This document shows positions 1 through 6,449 of a stretch of 8,270 nt of DNA, one piece after another. The stretch covers positions 1 through 8,270 of the forward strand of contig JAFGTK010000240.1 of assembly GCA_016934135.1 (NCBI GenBank). Direction: 5' to 3'. A model generated the notes under the pieces. That model was given only the letters and a program-made list of their open reading frames with translations. It was not told where the DNA came from and did no database searches. This DNA comes from Deltaproteobacteria bacterium (lineage in GTDB: Bacteria > Desulfobacterota > Desulfomonilia > UBA1062). How positions within the stretch are numbered: the stretch's first letter is position 1; each line of letters opens with the position of its first letter. The translations under genes and the position numbers were made by a program.

Positions 1-210
1 ATGCCTGATATGGCCGGGATCCGCCCAAAACTTCAGGGACCGGGATGCGTGTTCCGGGATTTTGTCATCTCCCACGAATACGGAAAAGGGCTGGAAGGAA
101 TGATAAATCTCATCGGCATCGAATCACCTGGACTGACATCATGCCTTGCCATTGCAGAGAAGGTATCGGCCATTCTCAAAGAGGATGGGCTTGGTCAATT
201 TCCGCTGTAA
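1..210 (+). CDS. FAD-dependent oxidoreductase, L-2-hydroxyglutarate oxidase-like (C-terminal fragment)
   Basis: This is the last 69 codons of a plus-strand gene that begins before the window; it ends at TAA 208-210. The peptide carries AGIRPKL near its start, then DFVI and GMINLIGIESPGLTSCLAIA. This is the characteristic tail of DAO-superfamily FAD oxidoreductases of the L-2-hydroxyglutarate oxidase/LhgO type (COG0579), where the IRPKL and GIESPGLT segments line the FAD and substrate site. Members of the family oxidise 2-hydroxy acids or amino acids using bound FAD. The N-terminal Rossmann dinucleotide-binding motif would lie upstream and is not visible, so the exact substrate cannot be given. 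The ATG at position 1 is probably an internal methionine, since family members are several hundred residues long. The gene is tail-to-tail with pyrC and their ends overlap by 16 bp (195-210). Confidence 0.8.
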   Translation: MPDMAGIRPKLQGPGCVFRDFVISHEYGKGLEGMINLIGIESPGLTSCLAIAEKVSAILKEDGLGQFPL

Positions 211-1466
211 ACTGTCTTTCCCTGCACAATAGTCTGCACGACCCTGCCGGTAAACTCCTGTCCGAAGAACGGGGAATTCTTTGATTTTGATTTCACGTCC
301 TGCTCGGTAAAGATCCATTTTGCCTCCGGATCAAACAGGGTGATATCGGCGCGTGATCCTTCCTTAATCTCGCCTCCGTCTATACCGAAAATTCGGGCAG
401 GATGCGCAGTGACGCACGCAAGAAGCCGGATGAAATCGATACCGTAATCAAGATGGATCTTCATGATCGAAGGGAGCAGGGTCTGCAGACCGATCATGCC
501 GAAAGGCGCGATGTCGAAATCGAGGTCTTTTTCGTCTCTGGCATGGGGGGCATGGTCGGTGGCTATGCAGTCTATAAGCGAGCCCTTCAGTGCAGCTATC
601 AGTGAGAGCCTGTCTGCTTCGTTTCTAAGCGGAGGATACATTTTGGCATTGGTATCATAAGTGCGCACCCTGTCTTCGGTAAGCAGAAGATGATGGGGCG
701 TTACATCACAGGTGACCTTCACTCCACGGTGTTTGGCCAGCTCAATGATCCGCACACTGCCCTGTGTCGAGATATGGGTAATGTGTATGGGAATGCCTGT
801 ATACTGTGAAACAAGAACATCCCTTGCCACCATGATATCTTCCGAGATAGGAGGTATCCCGGGAAGACCGAGCAATGAAGATAGAGCACCTTCATTCATG
901 ACGCCGGAGGCGCACATATTCCTGTCCTGACAGTGAGACATTACTGTAAGGCCGAACGTTGAGGCATACTCCAGAGCCATCCGCAGCAGGGAGGAATCCT
1001 CTATGGGATTGCCGTCGTCGGAAACCGCTACAATCCCTGCCTTTTTCATGAGGCCCATCTCTGCAAGCTCTTTGCCCTTTAGTCCTTTGGTTACGGCCCC
1101 TACAGGAAGAATTCTCACCTTGGAGACCTGCCTAGCCTTGTCCAGTATGTAGTTGGTTACCGAGGGATTGTCATTGACCGGATCCGTATTGGCCATACAG
1201 GCAAGCGTTGTCACTCCTCCTGCTGCAGCGGCCAGACTTCCGGAAGAGATGTCTTCTTTATATTCATATCCCGGGTCCCTGAGATGGACATGCATGTCTA
1301 TGAGCCCCGGCAATACCCATAACCCGCTCGCATCTATAACCATTTCATCGCTTTTTTGGCTGCCGCCCGGATATATGCCGGCAATGATGCCGTCTTTTAT
1401 GTAGAGGTCTGCTTTTTCCTGGATATTACTCGCAGGATCAACAATCAATCCACCCTTAATCCACAT
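195..1466 (-). CDS. pyrC: Dihydroorotase, class I (pyrimidine step 3)
   Basis: Cytoplasmic zinc amidohydrolase that cyclises N-carbamoyl-L-aspartate to dihydroorotate in de novo UMP synthesis. The 423 residues match the usual length of the Bacillus-type class I enzyme. Visible landmarks are DMHVHLRDPG (His59 and His61, metal ligands), SDDGNP (Asp151, which replaces the carboxylated lysine of other classes), MSHCQD (His178), HITHIS (His231), TPHH (258-259) and ATDHAPH (Asp304, catalytic). Every ligand expected for this class is present, so it looks active rather than being a non-catalytic PyrC' subunit. The ATG lies inside the last codons of pyrB (11 bp overlap) and has a strong GGGAGG ribosome site at 1475-1480 with 8 nt spacing, which supports this start. 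It is the last gene of the minus-strand run. Confidence 0.97.
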   Translation of the reverse strand: MWIKGGLIVDPASNIQEKADLYIKDGIIAGIYPGGSQKSDEMVIDASGLWVLPGLIDMHVHLRDPGYEYKEDISSGSLAAAAGGVTTLACMANTDPVNDNPSVTNYILDKARQVSKVRILPVGAVTKGLKGKELAEMGLMKKAGIVAVSDDGNPIEDSSLLRMALEYASTFGLTVMSHCQDRNMCASGVMNEGALSSLLGLPGIPPISEDIMVARDVLVSQYTGIPIHITHISTQGSVRIIELAKHRGVKVTCDVTPHHLLLTEDRVRTYDTNAKMYPPLRNEADRLSLIAALKGSLIDCIATDHAPHARDEKDLDFDIAPFGMIGLQTLLPSIMKIHLDYGIDFIRLLACVTAHPARIFGIDGGEIKEGSRADITLFDPEAKWIFTEQDVKSKSKNSPFFGQEFTGRVVQTIVQGKTVYSGN

Positions 1467-2388
1467 TGACTGATCCTCCCAAGGAAAGATACAGAAGCGT
1501 CATCCGTATGGCAACGCCGTTTTCAACCTGATCGAGAATCATTGATCTGGCACTGTCTGCAGCGTCACAGGTTATCTCGACACCGCGGTTCATCGGTCCC
1601 GGATGCATGATAACCGCATCTGTCTTCATCTTCTCCACTCGTGCCCGGTTCAGGCCGTAGAAAAAGGAATATTCCCTGTCTCCTGAGAAGAACTGCCGGT
1701 TAAGCCGCTCCTTTTGAACCCGAAGCATCATGATGACATCGGCATCGGGTATGACCGGGTCAAGCTCGGCAGAAACATCCACACCCCAGGTGTCCACACC
1801 TGGAGGAAGAAGGGTCTTGGGTGCGACCAGCACTACCCGGGCACCCATCTTTCGCAGACCATACACATTCGAGCGTGCAACACGCGAATGCATGATATCG
1901 CCGACAATTGCAACCCTCAGACCGTCCAGCGTTCCGAACCGCTCCTTCATGGTAAACATGTCGAGCAGGGCCTGGGTGGGATGTTCATGGTATCCGTCCC
2001 CTGCATTGATCACCGAGCAGGGAAGAAGCTGTGCCATCTTCCGGGGTATGCCTGCATAGGGATAGCGGACAACGATGCAGTCAGGGGCCATTGCCATGAC
2101 ATTATACGCTGCATCCATGATAGTCTCTCCCTTGGTAAAGGAAGATCCCGAGGCAGACAGTGCGGTTGTGTCTGCACTCAGGCGTTTTGCCGCAAGCTCG
2201 AAGGACAGCCTTGTTCTCGTGCTTGGTTCATAGAAGAGAAGAACCACGGTCTTTCCTCTCAGGGTGGGGACCTTTTTTATATCCCTCTTTGATATCTCTT
2301 TGAAGGATGAAGCCATGTCGAGGATGGTGGCAATCTCCTCGCGTTTCAAGTCATGAATGGCGATGAGGTCCTTGTAGGGCCATGTCAT
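1456..2388 (-). CDS. pyrB: Aspartate carbamoyltransferase catalytic chain (pyrimidine step 2)
   Basis: Transfers the carbamoyl group from carbamoyl phosphate to L-aspartate, the committed step of pyrimidine synthesis. The 310 residues match normal catalytic chains. The carbamoyl-phosphate signature EPSTRTRLSFE is at about 54-64 (Ser56-Thr57-Arg58-Thr59-Arg60). The mobile-loop SSFTKGE carries Lys86. HPTQALLDMFT is at about 136-146, and the aspartate-side HPGPMNRGVEI at about 262-272. No regulatory chain gene (pyrI) is adjacent. That fits the ATCase class that works as a trimer or in complex with dihydroorotase, though that pairing is inferred. Its ATG overlaps the pyrR stop as ATGA (2385-2388) and a GAGGTG ribosome site lies just upstream inside pyrR, so translation is probably coupled. 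Its own last codons contain the pyrC ribosome site and start. Confidence 0.97.
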   Translation of the reverse strand: MTWPYKDLIAIHDLKREEIATILDMASSFKEISKRDIKKVPTLRGKTVVLLFYEPSTRTRLSFELAAKRLSADTTALSASGSSFTKGETIMDAAYNVMAMAPDCIVVRYPYAGIPRKMAQLLPCSVINAGDGYHEHPTQALLDMFTMKERFGTLDGLRVAIVGDIMHSRVARSNVYGLRKMGARVVLVAPKTLLPPGVDTWGVDVSAELDPVIPDADVIMMLRVQKERLNRQFFSGDREYSFFYGLNRARVEKMKTDAVIMHPGPMNRGVEITCDAADSARSMILDQVENGVAIRMTLLYLSLGGSVNVD

Positions 2389-2924
2389 CTATTCACCTCG
2401 CATATGATTACATCTATTGTGGCCTCGGTATCTTCTGATGCCTCGATCTTGATAATCTTTTCATCAGACAGATCTATCTGTTTCCCGACAAAATCCGCCT
2501 GAATAGGAAATTCTCTGCCTCCACGGTCAAAGAGAACCATCAGGTAGATCCTCATAGGCCTTCCAAGATCAACGATATGATCGATAGCGGCACGCACAGA
2601 ACGACCTGTATGGAGAACATCATCTACGAGAATGACGGTCTTATCATCCACGGAAAACGGGATGTCAGTCTTTCTGACCTCGGGATAAAACCGCATCTTC
2701 GAGAGATCATCGCGGTACAGGGCAATATCCAGAGCGCCGAGAGGGATATCCTTTCCTGTCTTTTCTTCGAGCAGATCCACAACCTTCTTTGCAACAAGAA
2801 CCCCGCCGCTTCGTATCCCGATAAAGACTACATCCTCCCACTTTTGGATCGAATCAAGGAGGGTGCCTGCCAGATTATTCAATATGTCGTTGACTTCTTT
2901 GGTATTTACCGGCTGATCATTCAT
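2385..2924 (-). CDS. pyrR: PyrR, pyrimidine operon regulator / uracil phosphoribosyltransferase
   Basis: In the well-studied Gram-positive members, this small phosphoribosyltransferase-fold protein binds pyr mRNA in response to UMP/UTP and lowers expression of the pyrimidine genes. It also has weak uracil phosphoribosyltransferase activity. The 179 residues match the usual ~180. FIGIRSGGVLVA is at about 34-45. The PRPP-binding signature VILVDDVLHTGRSVRAA is at about 97-113. The family tail LFDRGGREFPIQADFVGK is at about 131-148. Start choice: ATG with AGGAG at 2932-2936 and 7 nt spacing; this ribosome site is embedded in the lepB TAG stop. It overlaps pyrB by 4 bp. There is no untranslated leader immediately before pyrR or between pyrR and pyrB, so the usual position for a PyrR-controlled attenuator is absent. 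The target may lie upstream of lepB or elsewhere. Confidence 0.95.
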   Translation of the reverse strand: MNDQPVNTKEVNDILNNLAGTLLDSIQKWEDVVFIGIRSGGVLVAKKVVDLLEEKTGKDIPLGALDIALYRDDLSKMRFYPEVRKTDIPFSVDDKTVILVDDVLHTGRSVRAAIDHIVDLGRPMRIYLMVLFDRGGREFPIQADFVGKQIDLSDEKIIKIEASEDTEATIDVIICEVNR

Positions 2925-2934
2925 ACATCAGCTC

Positions 2935-3558
2935 CTAATGTACCACATGTCCGATTCTTGCAAACCGGATCCAGTGTTTCTCGCTATCCCAGGAAAAATA
3001 GATGATAAAGGCCTTGCCCTTGATGTTCAAAATCGGTACCTGCCCCCAGAATCTGCTGTCGTAGCTCTGGTCTCTGTTGTCACCCATGACAAAGCAGTGG
3101 CCTGTATCCACAACCACTGGTCCGAAATTGTCCCTGATCTTGCCCTGCCCCTGGGAGAGTATAAACGGATCTGTATGTTTTTCATGAGTGTTTTTATAGA
3201 GTTCTCCGTTGATATAGACCTTTTTATCTATCACCTCGATGGTATCTCCGGGCAGACCGATCACCCGCTTGACAAAATCCATGGCATGATTTCCCGGAAA
3301 AGTGAAGATCACGATGTCGCCACGGTCGGGTATGCTTTCTTCACCCCATATCTTGCTTGTTGTAAACGGGACGGTTAACCCGTAGTTAAACTTGGTTGCA
3401 AGGATATGGTCACCCTTTAACAGGGTGTCTTCCATCGAGGAGGAAGGGATCCTGTACGCCTGAAGAACAAAGGCCCGGATGATCATGGCAATGATAAATG
3501 CCACAACCAGGGCTTCGGCCCAATCCCTCGCTACGCTCTTTTGCTTTTCCTTATTCAA
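2935..3558 (-). CDS. lepB: Signal peptidase I
   Basis: Membrane-anchored serine/lysine protease that removes signal peptides from proteins exported by Sec or Tat. At 207 residues it is a short, single-anchor form like those of Gram-positive and many deep-branching bacteria, not the longer two-span E. coli enzyme. One hydrophobic segment runs from about 14 to 34. It is followed by RIPSSSMEDTL, with the catalytic Ser41. Then come DFVKRVIGLPGD with the general-base Lys97, and MGDNRDQSYDSRFWGQVP at about 158-175. All conserved boxes are present. The start codon is TTG, read from 3558. It is supported by a strong AAGGAG at 3565-3570 with 6 nt spacing and by a normal N-terminus. It follows rfbD after 155 bp and precedes pyrR by 10 bp. 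Nothing in its function links it to either pathway. Confidence 0.96.
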   Translation of the reverse strand: MNKEKQKSVARDWAEALVVAFIIAMIIRAFVLQAYRIPSSSMEDTLLKGDHILATKFNYGLTVPFTTSKIWGEESIPDRGDIVIFTFPGNHAMDFVKRVIGLPGDTIEVIDKKVYINGELYKNTHEKHTDPFILSQGQGKIRDNFGPVVVDTGHCFVMGDNRDQSYDSRFWGQVPILNIKGKAFIIYFSWDSEKHWIRFARIGHVVH

Positions 3559-3564
3559 CGCCAG

Positions 3565-3570
3565 CTCCTT
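3565..3570 (-). promoter_or_regulatory. Ribosome binding site fixing the TTG start of lepB
   Basis: On the minus strand this reads AAGGAG, a strong Shine-Dalgarno match, 6 nt from the TTG at 3556-3558. No ATG or GTG in frame gives an equally complete LepB N-terminus with a ribosome site, so TTG is taken as the real start. Confidence 0.8.
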
Positions 3571-3577
3571 TATCGTT

Positions 3578-3599
3578 AAGATGGCAGAAAATGCCTCTT
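3578..3599 (-). repeat. Imperfect inverted repeat (stem-loop) upstream of lepB
   Basis: On the minus strand AAGA-GGCA and TGCC-A-TCTT pair around a 5 nt loop, giving about 8 base pairs with one bulged A. No T-tract follows: the next bases are AACGATAAAGGAG. It is therefore not a simple terminator. It ends 7 bases before the lepB Shine-Dalgarno, so it could influence translation or mark an RNA-binding site. It could also be chance. Confidence 0.4.
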
Positions 3600-3713
3600 G
3601 ATGGATATCCGCCTTTCAGTGTCTTCTTTCTTTTCTTCCCTGTTTACTTTATGTATCAAAAAATTCATATCAACTAAAGATGATTTCTGTTCAAGCCTTC
3701 GCCGCAGCCTTTA

Positions 3714-4595
3714 TCAGGCCTGCCCCGTGTTACGGAGTTCAAATAGATACTCTTTTATATAGAGCTGCAGTGAGATCTGCCACATGGGCATCAGCTTTTC
3801 CGTGATCCGGGTGAACTTTTTTGTTGAGAGTATGCTGTTTTTAGGTCTCGGTGCAGGTCTCACAAACTCGCTTGTGCTCACCGGGACGACCTCTGTTTCC
3901 AGTTCCGTAAGTTCAATCGCCTTTTTCGCAAGGTCATACCAGCTTGCCCTGCCGCGATTGCAAACATGGAAAATACCTTGGGCATCGCTGTCTATCAGTG
4001 CTCGTATGGCCCTGGCAAGATCTTTGGAATAGGTAGGGGAACCTTTCTGGTCATTTACTACATTGATGCTGGCTCTTTCCCTGGCAATCCCTAAAATGGT
4101 GGATACGAAATTCTTTCCATGAGGGCCGAACAGCCACTGAGGACGAACAATGATATATTCTTCCGTGCCTGATCGTATCGCTTCCTCTCCTGCGAGCTTA
4201 CTTTTCCCATAGACGCTCAGGGGATTTGTGGGGTCTTCTTCTGTATAGGGATCGGCCTTTTCTCCGTCAAACACATAATCCGTACTTATGTGCAAAAGCC
4301 TTGTGCCGCTTTTCGAACATGCCTGAGCCAGATATCCGGGGGCCTTTGCATTCAGCAAAAAGGCCAGGTCTTCACGCTCTTCACACCCGTCTACATCGGT
4401 ATACGCCGCACAGTTGACAAGCCAGGAGGGTTTTTCTCTTTCAAGAAAATTCTGAACAGCATCCTTATCCGTTATATCGAGCCTGCGAAAATCCTGGACA
4501 AGATCCGTTTCAATGACCTCATCACCGCACCCTGCGCAGACGCGCGCCACCTCGTGGCCCAGCAGTCCATTTGCTCCGGCAACAACCACCTTCAT
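3714..4595 (-). CDS. rfbD: dTDP-4-dehydrorhamnose reductase
   Basis: NAD(P)H-dependent short-chain dehydrogenase that reduces dTDP-4-dehydro-L-rhamnose to dTDP-L-rhamnose, the last step of nucleotide-rhamnose synthesis for cell-surface polysaccharide. From the chosen start it is 293 residues, the normal family length. The N-terminus MKVVVAGANGLLGHEV carries the GxxGxxG nucleotide-binding motif (Gly7, Gly10, Gly13). HISTDYVFDG is at about 103-111 (Thr105, Asp106, Tyr107). The catalytic YGKSK has Tyr129 and Lys133. The frame stays open to an ATG at 4655, but that 20-residue extension only overlaps the end of rfbB. Starting at 4595 gives a 4 bp ATGA overlap with the rfbB stop and a canonical N-terminus. 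Translational coupling to rfbB is likely because the nearby Shine-Dalgarno match is poor. The stop is TGA 3714-3716. Confidence 0.94.
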   Translation of the reverse strand: MKVVVAGANGLLGHEVARVCAGCGDEVIETDLVQDFRRLDITDKDAVQNFLEREKPSWLVNCAAYTDVDGCEEREDLAFLLNAKAPGYLAQACSKSGTRLLHISTDYVFDGEKADPYTEEDPTNPLSVYGKSKLAGEEAIRSGTEEYIIVRPQWLFGPHGKNFVSTILGIARERASINVVNDQKGSPTYSKDLARAIRALIDSDAQGIFHVCNRGRASWYDLAKKAIELTELETEVVPVSTSEFVRPAPRPKNSILSTKKFTRITEKLMPMWQISLQLYIKEYLFELRNTGQA

Positions 4596-5611
4596 CTCTG
4601 GCCGTACATCCTTTCGTAATAATCCTGATAATCTCCCGAGAGTATCCTGTTCCACCAGGGCGTGTTTTCCAGGTACCAGTCTATGGTGTTTTTGATCCCG
4701 GAAGTAAAATCGACCCGGGGTGACCAGTCAAGGGCTGCCTGAATCTTCGAGAAATCCATTGCATAGCGGAAATCATGGCCCGGCCGGTCCTTGACATACC
4801 GAATAAGTTCTTCTCCCTTTTTCAGGTATGCAAGAATGGACCGTACGATCTCTATATTCTCCTTTTCCGCATCTCCGCCCATATTATATATCTCTCCGCA
4901 TTTTCCCTTTTCTGCAACAAGAACGATGCCTCTGCAGTGATCTTCCACATATATCCAGTCTCGAACGTTTTTCCCGTCTCCATATACCGGGAGTTCCTTG
5001 TCATGGTAGGCGTTGACCACCATCAAAGGAATAAGCTTCTCCGGGAACTGATACGGACCGTAATTATTGGAACACCTTGTAATTACCGCATCCAGCCCAT
5101 AGGTTTTTATATATGCCCTGACCAGCAGGTCCGCAGCAGCCTTCGAGGCTGAATAAGGGCTGTTTGGGGCAAGAGGAAGATCCTCCCGGAAACTGCCCTG
5201 GCTCCCGAGGCTTCCGTATACCTCGTCAGTGGAGACATGAAGAAACCTCTTCACCTTGTTCCTTATCGCTGCATCAAGGAGGACCTGAACACCCAGTACG
5301 TTTGTCCGGATAAAAATACCTGCATCCTCAATACTCCTGTCTACATGGGATTCAGCGGCCAGATTCATGACTAGGTCGAACTTGTGGGCTCTGAAGACCT
5401 CATTGACTCCTGCAGGATCGGCTATATCGGCACGGATAAAGGAATATCTTCCGGGATAGGCATCTTCAAGCCCGATGGTGTTTTCCAGATTTCCGGCATA
5501 GGTGAGAAGATCCAGATTCACAACCTTCCAGTCGGGTTTGTTTTCAAGGATGTATTTGAGCAGGTTTGTCCCGATAAACCCGCAACCGCCGGTCACTAAT
5601 ACCTTAGTCAT
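4592..5611 (-). CDS. rfbB: dTDP-glucose 4,6-dehydratase
   Basis: Extended short-chain dehydrogenase that uses bound NAD+ to convert dTDP-glucose to dTDP-4-dehydro-6-deoxyglucose, the second step toward dTDP-L-rhamnose and other 6-deoxyhexoses. The 339 residues are typical. The N-terminal VLVTGGCGFIGTNL holds the GxxGxxG motif (about 8-14). AAESHVDRSI is at about 85-94. The catalytic STDEVYG is at about 127-133 with Thr128, Asp129 and Glu130, the Asp/Glu pair specific to the dehydratase. YSASK has Tyr153 and Lys157. SNNYGPYQFPEKLIPL (about 181-196) and VRDWIYVEDHC (about 216-226) are also diagnostic. The ATG has an AAAGGGGAG ribosome site upstream. It follows rfbA after 31 bp and overlaps rfbD by 4 bp. 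Confidence 0.97.
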   Translation of the reverse strand: MTKVLVTGGCGFIGTNLLKYILENKPDWKVVNLDLLTYAGNLENTIGLEDAYPGRYSFIRADIADPAGVNEVFRAHKFDLVMNLAAESHVDRSIEDAGIFIRTNVLGVQVLLDAAIRNKVKRFLHVSTDEVYGSLGSQGSFREDLPLAPNSPYSASKAAADLLVRAYIKTYGLDAVITRCSNNYGPYQFPEKLIPLMVVNAYHDKELPVYGDGKNVRDWIYVEDHCRGIVLVAEKGKCGEIYNMGGDAEKENIEIVRSILAYLKKGEELIRYVKDRPGHDFRYAMDFSKIQAALDWSPRVDFTSGIKNTIDWYLENTPWWNRILSGDYQDYYERMYGQR

Positions 5612-5642
5612 GAACTCTCTCCCCTTTGTTGCGACAGTATTG

Positions 5643-6374
5643 CTACCCTATCTTGTTCGCCCCTGTATTCTCGACCATATTACTCGCCCTCAGAAGCGAT
5701 TCAATGGTGCCTGCATCGGTCCACCAGCCGTCCAGCGTGGACCATTCCATGGTACCTGCTTCAATATATGCATTGTTCACATCGGTAATCTCCAGTTCTC
5801 CGCGCTGGGACGGCTTGAGCCCCCCTATGATATCGAATACCCGTGAATCAAACATATAGATGCCGATAACAGCATAGTTGCTCTTTGGATCTTTGGGCTT
5901 TTCCTCGATGCGAATTATCTTTTTCCCGTCAAATGCAGGTACGCCGAACCGCTCCGGGTCGGGGACCTCCTTGAGCAAAATCCGTGCACCTCCACCTTGG
6001 GCCTTGTATGCCCCTACTGCTTCGATAATGTTCTTTTCAATTATGTTGTCTCCCAGAACAACACAGATGGGTCTGCCTTCTGCAAACGCCTCGGCAAGGC
6101 TCAGGGCCTCGGCAATTCCCCCCTCTCCTTCCTGATATGCATAATGAATACGGTTGAGCCCGAAATCTTTTCCATTCCCGAGCAAACGCAGAAAATCTCC
6201 GGCATTATTACCTCCGGTGACAACCATAACCTCCTTGATCCCGGCATTGGTAAGCGCCTCTATTGGATAGTAAATCATGGGTTTGTCATACACCGGTAAC
6301 AGATGCTTGTTGGTAACCTTTGTGAGCGGAAACAGCCTGGTCCCTAATCCGCCAGCGAGAACAACTCCTCTCAT
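5643..6374 (-). CDS. rfbA: Glucose-1-phosphate thymidylyltransferase (short form)
   Basis: Nucleotidyltransferase that joins glucose-1-phosphate and dTTP to give dTDP-glucose, the first step of the rhamnose pathway. From the chosen ATG it is 243 residues. LAGGLGTRLFPLT (about 6-18) is the pyrophosphorylase signature. KHLLPVYDKPMIYYPIE follows at about 23-39, then VVLGDN at about 105-110, IEEKP at about 156-160 and YAVIGIYMFD at about 167-176. It lacks the roughly 45-50 residue C-terminal extension of classical ~290-residue RmlA, so it belongs to the common short class. Other sugar-1-phosphate substrates cannot be excluded, but the adjoining rfbB and rfbD favour dTDP-glucose. An in-frame ATG at 6434 adds 20 residues without family similarity. 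The 6374 start has a strong GGAGG at 6383-6387 and the canonical MRGVVLAGG beginning. Confidence 0.9.
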   Translation of the reverse strand: MRGVVLAGGLGTRLFPLTKVTNKHLLPVYDKPMIYYPIEALTNAGIKEVMVVTGGNNAGDFLRLLGNGKDFGLNRIHYAYQEGEGGIAEALSLAEAFAEGRPICVVLGDNIIEKNIIEAVGAYKAQGGGARILLKEVPDPERFGVPAFDGKKIIRIEEKPKDPKSNYAVIGIYMFDSRVFDIIGGLKPSQRGELEITDVNNAYIEAGTMEWSTLDGWWTDAGTIESLLRASNMVENTGANKIG

Positions 6375-6449
6375 CGTGAACCCCTCCTCTTCATGCCATG
6401 TATTTGAATAAAGACCTTTTTTCATATGTTGCAATGACTGTAATCATAT
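6375..6449 (-). other. Short gap between truA and rfbA
   Basis: These 75 bp separate the truA stop from the rfbA start. I see no hairpin with a T-tract, so no intrinsic terminator. On the minus strand a TTGCAA hexamer is followed 17 nt later by TTATTC, a weak promoter-like pair that might give rfbABD its own promoter. The evidence is thin. Confidence 0.2.
6383..6387 (-). promoter_or_regulatory. Ribosome binding site fixing the rfbA start
   Basis: The minus strand reads AGAGGAGGGG across 6381-6390, 8 nt ahead of the ATG at 6372-6374. This decides in favour of the 243-residue product over the 263-residue frame starting at 6434. Confidence 0.75.

Larger units (their letters stand above)
3559..3713 (-). 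promoter_or_regulatory. Leader / intergenic region between rfbD and lepB
   Basis: This is the only gap over 100 bp in the minus-strand run. It holds an A+T-rich, A-rich stretch (about 3620-3680) with two TTGATA hexamers but no convincing minus 10 partner. It also has a small stem-loop at 3578-3599 just before the lepB ribosome site, and a 30-codon open frame (3576-3668). I see no intrinsic terminator after rfbD, so read-through is possible. A second promoter for lepB-pyrRBC, or a PyrR target, would most likely be here. Function is inferred only from position. Confidence 0.35.

Noticed and set aside
1714..2292. 192-codon plus-strand open frame opposite pyrB
   Set aside because: It lies wholly inside a clearly conserved pyrB on the other strand; the translation is Cys/His-rich with no recognisable domain, as expected of a shadow frame.
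2577..3378. Two overlapping plus-strand frames opposite pyrR and lepB
   Set aside because: Both are antisense to well-supported conserved genes and lack family signatures.
3680..3725. Possible terminator after rfbD built on AGGCCT/AAGGCT repeats
   Set aside because: The repeats are mostly direct rather than inverted, the stems are only 3 bp and no T-tract follows.
4596..4655. N-terminal extension of rfbD to the upstream ATG
   Set aside because: The extra 20 residues are the end of rfbB read in another frame; the ATGA overlap at 4592-4595 gives the canonical RfbD start.
6375..6434. N-terminal extension of rfbA to the upstream ATG
   Set aside because: The added residues do not resemble the family, and a strong ribosome site directly precedes the internal ATG at 6374.
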